DNA of 10,600 nucleotides from positions 1 through 10,600 of the forward strand of contig CBFHVV010000094.1 of assembly GCA_965658965.1 (NCBI GenBank), read 5' to 3'. Position numbers and translations under genes: made by a program. Within the stretch, counting starts at the first letter, position 1. The number at the start of each line of letters is the position of its first letter. Origin of the DNA: Croceimicrobium sp965658965. Its GTDB lineage: Bacteria > Bacteroidota > Bacteroidia > Flavobacteriales > Schleiferiaceae. Shown in pieces: positions 6,689-10,600 of the stretch. Below the pieces are notes generated by a model that ran no database searches, was not told the DNA's origin, and worked only from the letters and a program-made list of their open reading frames with translations.

Positions 6689-7597
6689 ATGGTCATGTTA
6701 AGAAAGGAAAATCTGGTAAAGCCTAGGGTAATTGTAATCGTTTCGGTGCTATCATCGCTCTTTCTTTATGCTCTTGCGGTACTGCTTTTAGACATTGAAG
6801 ATCCGGAGGTAGGTTACCCACTTGCTGTTTTGGTTCCTTTTGTCGTTTCTTTACCTATTGCCTTAACAATTAGCCGTTACATTAAGCGCATTCGTAAACA
6901 AAATGAAGAGTTGGTTGAATTAGACAATACTAATAAGCGTCTCTTTTATTTACTCTCCCATGATATCCGTAGTCCTATAAGTAGCCAAAAAGCCGCTCTT
7001 GATCTGCTAGCAACAGGCGATCTGGATAGCGAGAGTGGTAAAGTAATGATCCATGAACTTTCCAGTAAAACGGATGATTTACTCAATTTTTTGAACGACA
7101 TTCTTGCTTGGACTAGGCGGCAACAAGAAAAGGAAGAATTGCAACTGGACTATTTTCTATGCCTCGATGTTATTCAACCTTTGGTAGATCTATATCGGCC
7201 TCAGGCTAAGAGTAAAAGTATCAGCATCGAGCTAAGGGATGCTAGTCGAGTGGTCTTTGCCGATAAGGACAGCTATGCTTTTGTAATTCGAAACCTTTTA
7301 CATAATGCCATAAAGTTCACCCCTCAGGGCGGAACCATCCAGATTTATACTAAGAAAAGTGGAGATCAAATCCACACTATTATTAGAGATAGCGGGGTAG
7401 GAATGAGTTCTAGTCAAATTAGCGCAATTAAAAACCCGACCAAGCGCCATACCAGTTTGGGTACAGATAAGGAAGTAGGTACGGGCTTTGGCTTAAAAGC
7501 CTGCATGGACTATATCAAACAGAATGGTGGCAAACTATTGATAGAAAGTAAGGTAGGTGAAGGTTCTAGCTTTGACGTGATTTTGTCAGCGGTCTAA
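6689..7597 (+). CDS. Orphan membrane sensor histidine kinase with minimal sensor part
   Basis: 302 residues. Two transmembrane helices (about 14-36 and 43-63) are joined by only a handful of polar residues (about EDPEVG), so there is essentially no periplasmic sensor domain. A short basic/coiled stretch (64-84) leads into the HisKA dimerisation helix with SHDIRSP at 90-96; His91 is the phosphorylation site. The ATPase domain shows the N-box (Asn202 and Asn206 in RNLLHNAIKF), G1 box DSGVGM (234-239) and G2 box GTGFGL (264-269), so the enzyme looks fully active. No response regulator gene lies next to it, so its partner is encoded elsewhere. The signal could be sensed in the membrane or through a partner protein. 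ATG at 6689 is the first start; an in-frame ATG at 6695 is equally possible and would only remove two residues. It is transcribed divergently from the sulfotransferase-like operon. Confidence 0.93.
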   Translation: MVMLRKENLVKPRVIVIVSVLSSLFLYALAVLLLDIEDPEVGYPLAVLVPFVVSLPIALTISRYIKRIRKQNEELVELDNTNKRLFYLLSHDIRSPISSQKAALDLLATGDLDSESGKVMIHELSSKTDDLLNFLNDILAWTRRQQEKEELQLDYFLCLDVIQPLVDLYRPQAKSKSISIELRDASRVVFADKDSYAFVIRNLLHNAIKFTPQGGTIQIYTKKSGDQIHTIIRDSGVGMSSSQISAIKNPTKRHTSLGTDKEVGTGFGLKACMDYIKQNGGKLLIESKVGEGSSFDVILSAV

Positions 7598-7650
7598 TTT
7601 TTTACCGCAAAGAACCGGTGCAGCGAATGAGAGCGTGAAGGTATAGGTTT

Positions 7651-7670
7651 AAAAGAAGCTGTATTCTTTT
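7651..7670 (+). terminator. Weak A/T-rich hairpin after the kinase gene
   Basis: AAAAGAA (7651-7657) and TTCTTTT (7664-7670) form a perfect 7-bp stem with a 6-base loop, 53 bp after the kinase stop. Only one G-C pair is present and no clean T-run follows, so it would be a poor intrinsic terminator. The rest of the 172-bp gap (7598-7769) holds nothing else I could support; TAATTTTA near 7710 resembles a -7 element but lacks a well-placed TTTG upstream. Confidence 0.25.
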
Positions 7671-7769
7671 GCTTGTTTGTTAAATGTGGCGATGAAAAGA
7701 TTAAAGTAATTTTATAATGCCTATTTTAATTAATAGACTAAGCGATTATCTTGCGGCGAAATAGATTTT

Positions 7770-10373
7770 ATGCTTCGCAACATACTGACTAGCTTTTTGC
7801 TCTTCTTTTTTTGTGCTTCTTTAATGGGGCAAGATAAATATCAATCTCCCCGGCCTTTTTGGGTAAGTGAACAAGCTTTTCCCACAGAAAATAGCGATTG
7901 GCAGGTCTCAGGTTATCAGTGGTTGCTATACGATAGGCAAGTTAATTTTGGAAGCGCGGAGAATTACTTTCATTACGCTTTTAAGCTGGAAAGCCCAGAA
8001 GCGGTAAATACATTAAGTAATATTGAAATCAGTTACGATCCCTCTTTTCAGACCTTAAGCTTTCATGAAATATTGGTGCATCGGGCTGGAGAAGTTATCT
8101 CTGTTTTAGATTTACAAATCCCGAAAGAGATTCGCAAAGAATCGAGCCGCGATCGCCTTTTATACGATAGTACTTTATCAGTCATTTTTAATCTTAATGA
8201 CATTAGACCAGGAGATATTTTAGAGTATTCCTTCACCCGTAAGGGGAACAACCCGCTGTTTAAAGATCATTATTTTGCTAGCGAGTATTTTGATAAGCAA
8301 ATGCCAGTGGGCCTCAGTATTTTTCGAGTTTTAGCGCCCTTAAACAATACCCCAGAATATTTTTTGGCTAATGATGCGCCCGAACCGAAAATAGGAACTT
8401 GGAAAAATAATAGGGAAATGCTTTGGCGGATTGCGGAAAGCAAACAGTTCGATTTTTATCAGAACGAGCCTTCTTGGTATGATGGCCGAAGGAATGTAGT
8501 GCTGAGTAATTATAACAGCTGGGAGGAACTGAATAAAAAACTACTGCCTTGGTATAAAATCCCGAAGAAGGAAGAGGACTATTTGGGCCAAATGGCGCGC
8601 GAACTAACGGCCGAAGATGAAACGATCTCAGAAAAGATAACGAGACTAAGTCGTTTTGTTCAGGATGAGGTACGCTATTTAGGTTTTGAAAATGGCATAA
8701 ATGCCTTTAAGCCTCACTCTAGTCTTGGGGTTTACAAAAACCGCTATGGCGATTGTAAGGATAAAAGCTTGCTTTTGGTAGGCCTTTTAAAAGGAATTGG
8801 AGTGGGAGCGGCTCCAATGTTGGTCAATACAAATTTGCGTCACTCTTTAAAAGAGGAAGAGGTTTCCCCTTATTTATTTAATCATTGTGTGGTGGTTTTA
8901 GGATATAAGGGCGACTCTGCCTATGTCGATCCTACTATAAGTAATATGGGAAACAGTTTTTTAGAGCTGAGCTTCCCCACTTATGGTAAGGGCTTAATAT
9001 TGGCAGAGGGTAGCACTAATTTACATCGGATCAACCAGCTTAATGAAGGGAAAATTGAAATAACTGAGCGTTTTATTGTTAATGCGCCTGGCTCATCACA
9101 GCCAACGAAATTGGAGGTTAATAGTAGCTTTGAAGGAATTGAGGCCGATAATATCCGCAGTTATTTTTTAGGAAATAGTATTGATGTAATTACCAAAAAT
9201 TACGAAGATTACTACGCCTATACTTACCCTCACATTGAAAGCACGGGTCTTTTAGAAATAGAGGACGATCGAGAGGCTAACATTATCCGGGTAAAGGAAG
9301 CTTATGAAATTGATAGCTTGTGGAATTTAGATGAAAGCACTTGGCGGGCTAACTTTGTGAACTCGCAATTGCAAGGAATGTTGAGTTATGCGGAGGATAA
9401 TAATCGCACAGCACCCCTTTATTTAGCGTTTCCGCAACGTTTTATTTATAACCGTATCTTAATTCTACCCTCGGCTTGGGGTTTAAATCCCAATACCGAT
9501 CTTATTGAGGCACCGGAATATCGTTTTAGCTATAATGAAAAAGCCTTTGATAATAATCGGAAGGTGGTGATTCGTCAAGTATACGAAACCCAGACTAATG
9601 AGGTAGAGGCCGAGAATTATAGCCGTTTTGTGCGGGATCACGATAAAATGCTGGGGCAATTATCTTATCAGTTAAGTAAGCCTAAAGAATCTAGTTTAGG
9701 TAGTCTTAGTTTTGGTAATCAAGAGAGTGGAGAAACAGTAAGCAGCTTTTCTTCGTGGATCTACATTTTAGTTATGCTTATTTTGGCAATCATCTTTTGG
9801 CTAAGCTTAAGCCGAAAGCTATCGAAATATGATCCTGCTCCTCCTTCTTGGGTGAAGTCTGAAAATAATATGATAGGAGGTTGGTTATTGTTTTTCACCT
9901 TTACACATGCTTTGTTTGTCTTGGCTTCCCTCTATTCCTTTTTTAGCTTCGACTCGGTAAAATTTCAAGATTTGTTTAGTAGCGAGACGGAGGGCTTTGT
10001 GGCTTTTTCTTTATTTCTAGAAAAAATATACCAATTGGCTTTATTTATTTGGTCTATGCAGGTTTTTATTTACTTAATAAAAAGGCGTTCCAGTGCTATT
10101 AAATTGGTGAAAATTCATCTTATCATACTCTCTATAGCCATTATTACCCTTTTGATTCTTGATCAATTTTCAATGAATAGTAATAGTGATGGTTCTTTAT
10201 ATCGAGATATATTTCAGCTGATTATAATTTTTGCTTGGTATTATTATTTTTCTAATTCTCAACGGGTATCTGAAACTTTGGTAATCCGAAAAGATGGTGG
10301 GGTAATTTACACGCAAGAAGAGCAAGCGGAGATGGCTGCAAGAGAAGAGACTGTACTGCAGGAAGAAAGTTGA
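7770..10373 (+). CDS. Exported DUF3857 / transglutaminase-like protein with DUF2569-like membrane tail
   Basis: 867 residues. Residues 1-20 form a signal peptide (likely cut after SLMG, before QDK). Residues about 45-240 match the DUF3857 beta-rich domain in pattern (paired strands, then a segment with RPGDILEYSFT at 146-156). A transglutaminase-like core spans about 270-400: YGDCKDKSLLL carries Cys329, FNHCVVVL carries His372, and YVDPT carries Asp387, so the Cys-His-Asp triad of this papain-like fold is complete. Residues 430-625 are a further beta-rich extracytoplasmic region. Five hydrophobic helices follow (about 663-680, 703-726, 745-770, 778-799, 813-827). GGWLLFF at 703-709 and the ending WYYYFSNSQRV resemble DUF2569. 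The catalytic part should face the periplasm, anchored by the C-terminal bundle. Such proteins may be proteases or amidases rather than cross-linking enzymes; the substrate is unknown. It appears to be monocistronic. Confidence 0.92.
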   Translation: MLRNILTSFLLFFFCASLMGQDKYQSPRPFWVSEQAFPTENSDWQVSGYQWLLYDRQVNFGSAENYFHYAFKLESPEAVNTLSNIEISYDPSFQTLSFHEILVHRAGEVISVLDLQIPKEIRKESSRDRLLYDSTLSVIFNLNDIRPGDILEYSFTRKGNNPLFKDHYFASEYFDKQMPVGLSIFRVLAPLNNTPEYFLANDAPEPKIGTWKNNREMLWRIAESKQFDFYQNEPSWYDGRRNVVLSNYNSWEELNKKLLPWYKIPKKEEDYLGQMARELTAEDETISEKITRLSRFVQDEVRYLGFENGINAFKPHSSLGVYKNRYGDCKDKSLLLVGLLKGIGVGAAPMLVNTNLRHSLKEEEVSPYLFNHCVVVLGYKGDSAYVDPTISNMGNSFLELSFPTYGKGLILAEGSTNLHRINQLNEGKIEITERFIVNAPGSSQPTKLEVNSSFEGIEADNIRSYFLGNSIDVITKNYEDYYAYTYPHIESTGLLEIEDDREANIIRVKEAYEIDSLWNLDESTWRANFVNSQLQGMLSYAEDNNRTAPLYLAFPQRFIYNRILILPSAWGLNPNTDLIEAPEYRFSYNEKAFDNNRKVVIRQVYETQTNEVEAENYSRFVRDHDKMLGQLSYQLSKPKESSLGSLSFGNQESGETVSSFSSWIYILVMLILAIIFWLSLSRKLSKYDPAPPSWVKSENNMIGGWLLFFTFTHALFVLASLYSFFSFDSVKFQDLFSSETEGFVAFSLFLEKIYQLALFIWSMQVFIYLIKRRSSAIKLVKIHLIILSIAIITLLILDQFSMNSNSDGSLYRDIFQLIIIFAWYYYFSNSQRVSETLVIRKDGGVIYTQEEQAEMAAREETVLQEES

Positions 10374-10393
10374 TAAAACGATTACCGGCAGCC

Positions 10394-10410
10394 AGAGTGG
10401 TCTCTTTTTT
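10394..10410 (+). terminator. Possible short terminator after the transglutaminase-like gene
   Basis: AGAG (10394-10397) and CTCT (10402-10405) can pair around a TGGT loop and are followed by five T's, 20 bp after the stop codon. A 4-bp stem is short for an intrinsic terminator, so this is only a suggestion. Confidence 0.22.
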
Positions 10411-10566
10411 AGGTAGCTTTTTCAGGAAGTACTGCAATTCCTTATGTTTTAGGCCTTTAGTTTAACTCTCAAGTTTTAGGCTTTCTTAAGTTAAAAATCG
10501 TTCCTGTGCGCTGAGAAGAGCATAGCTTTGCATTTTAAATAATTCTCACCTAAAATCCGAAAAATA

Positions 10567-10600
10567 ATGTCTCCATCCAAGACTCCCGTCGCCTTTAAGT
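10567..10600 (+). CDS. Possible start of a new gene, cut by right edge
   Basis: An ATG at 10567-10569 opens a frame that reads MSPSKTPVAFK and continues to the window end. The frame has a TAA at 10540-10542 upstream, so this is its first start. The A/T-rich bases before it suit a Bacteroidota start site. Eleven residues are too few to recognise a family; the short Ser/Lys-rich beginning is not a signal peptide. The 193 bp between the previous gene and this ATG contain no other gene I can support. Confidence 0.35.
   Translation, partial: MSPSKTPVAFK

Noticed and set aside
10252..10437. Minus-strand 61-codon frame at the end of the transglutaminase-like gene
   Set aside because: Mostly antisense to the C-terminal coding region; no conserved pattern.
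10446..10481. Short direct repeat GTTTTAGGC at 10446-10454 and 10473-10481
   Set aside because: Only nine bases, two copies, in an A/T-rich gap; no mobile element or site-specific recombination context. It could be a regulator site but cannot be supported.
10520..10558. TTTG followed after 20 bases by TAAAATCC as a promoter for the gene at 10567
   Set aside because: The second element matches the TAnnTTTG consensus poorly, and the leader would be nearly absent.
1..10600. Defence island, prophage, integron or CRISPR
   Set aside because: No repeats with regular spacing, no integrase or transposase, and no nuclease or toxin-antitoxin genes; codon use and composition look even across the window by eye.

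Overview
The window looks like chromosomal DNA from a member of the Bacteroidota, probably a marine or aquatic Flavobacteriales-type organism. The reasons are the AT-leaning composition, A/T-rich start regions without clear Shine-Dalgarno sequences, the presence of DUF3857/transglutaminase and PD40-amidohydrolase proteins typical of that phylum, and promoter-like TTTG / TAnnTTTG patterns. No rRNA, tRNA, CRISPR, insertion sequence or phage gene was seen. The lineage assignment is inference.

Layout. The left two thirds read leftward. A putative three-gene operon starts at 6456 with a sulfotransferase-like P-loop protein (TTG start). It continues with a class IV PLP aminotransferase, which overlaps the first gene by the four bases ATGA, and then, after 36 bp, a 1142-residue secreted beta-propeller/amidohydrolase. 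A strong hairpin followed by eight T's (on the minus strand) ends this transcript at about 1307-1352. Only 54 bp further on, still leftward, starts a membrane-anchored penicillin-acylase-family Ntn hydrolase that runs off the left edge; 417 codons are visible, including the nucleophile serine.

The right third reads rightward from a divergent 232-bp control region (6457-6688). It holds an orphan two-TM histidine kinase (6689-7597), then, after a 172-bp gap, an 867-residue exported DUF3857-transglutaminase protein with a five-helix DUF2569-like C-terminal membrane region (7770-10373). At the right edge a new reading frame may begin at 10567.

How the genes relate. The sulfotransferase-like and aminotransferase genes are translationally coupled and very likely act on one cytoplasmic pathway; a similar domain pair is, to my recollection, fused in plant proteins. 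The amidohydrolase and the acylase are both envelope-located C-N bond hydrolases and may process peptide- or amide-type compounds, but the substrate cannot be read from sequence. The transglutaminase-like protein is an envelope protein of unknown function. I found no convincing defence, mobile or other dramatically new system. The best candidate for undescribed biology is the sulfotransferase-like/aminotransferase pair coupled to the amidohydrolase.
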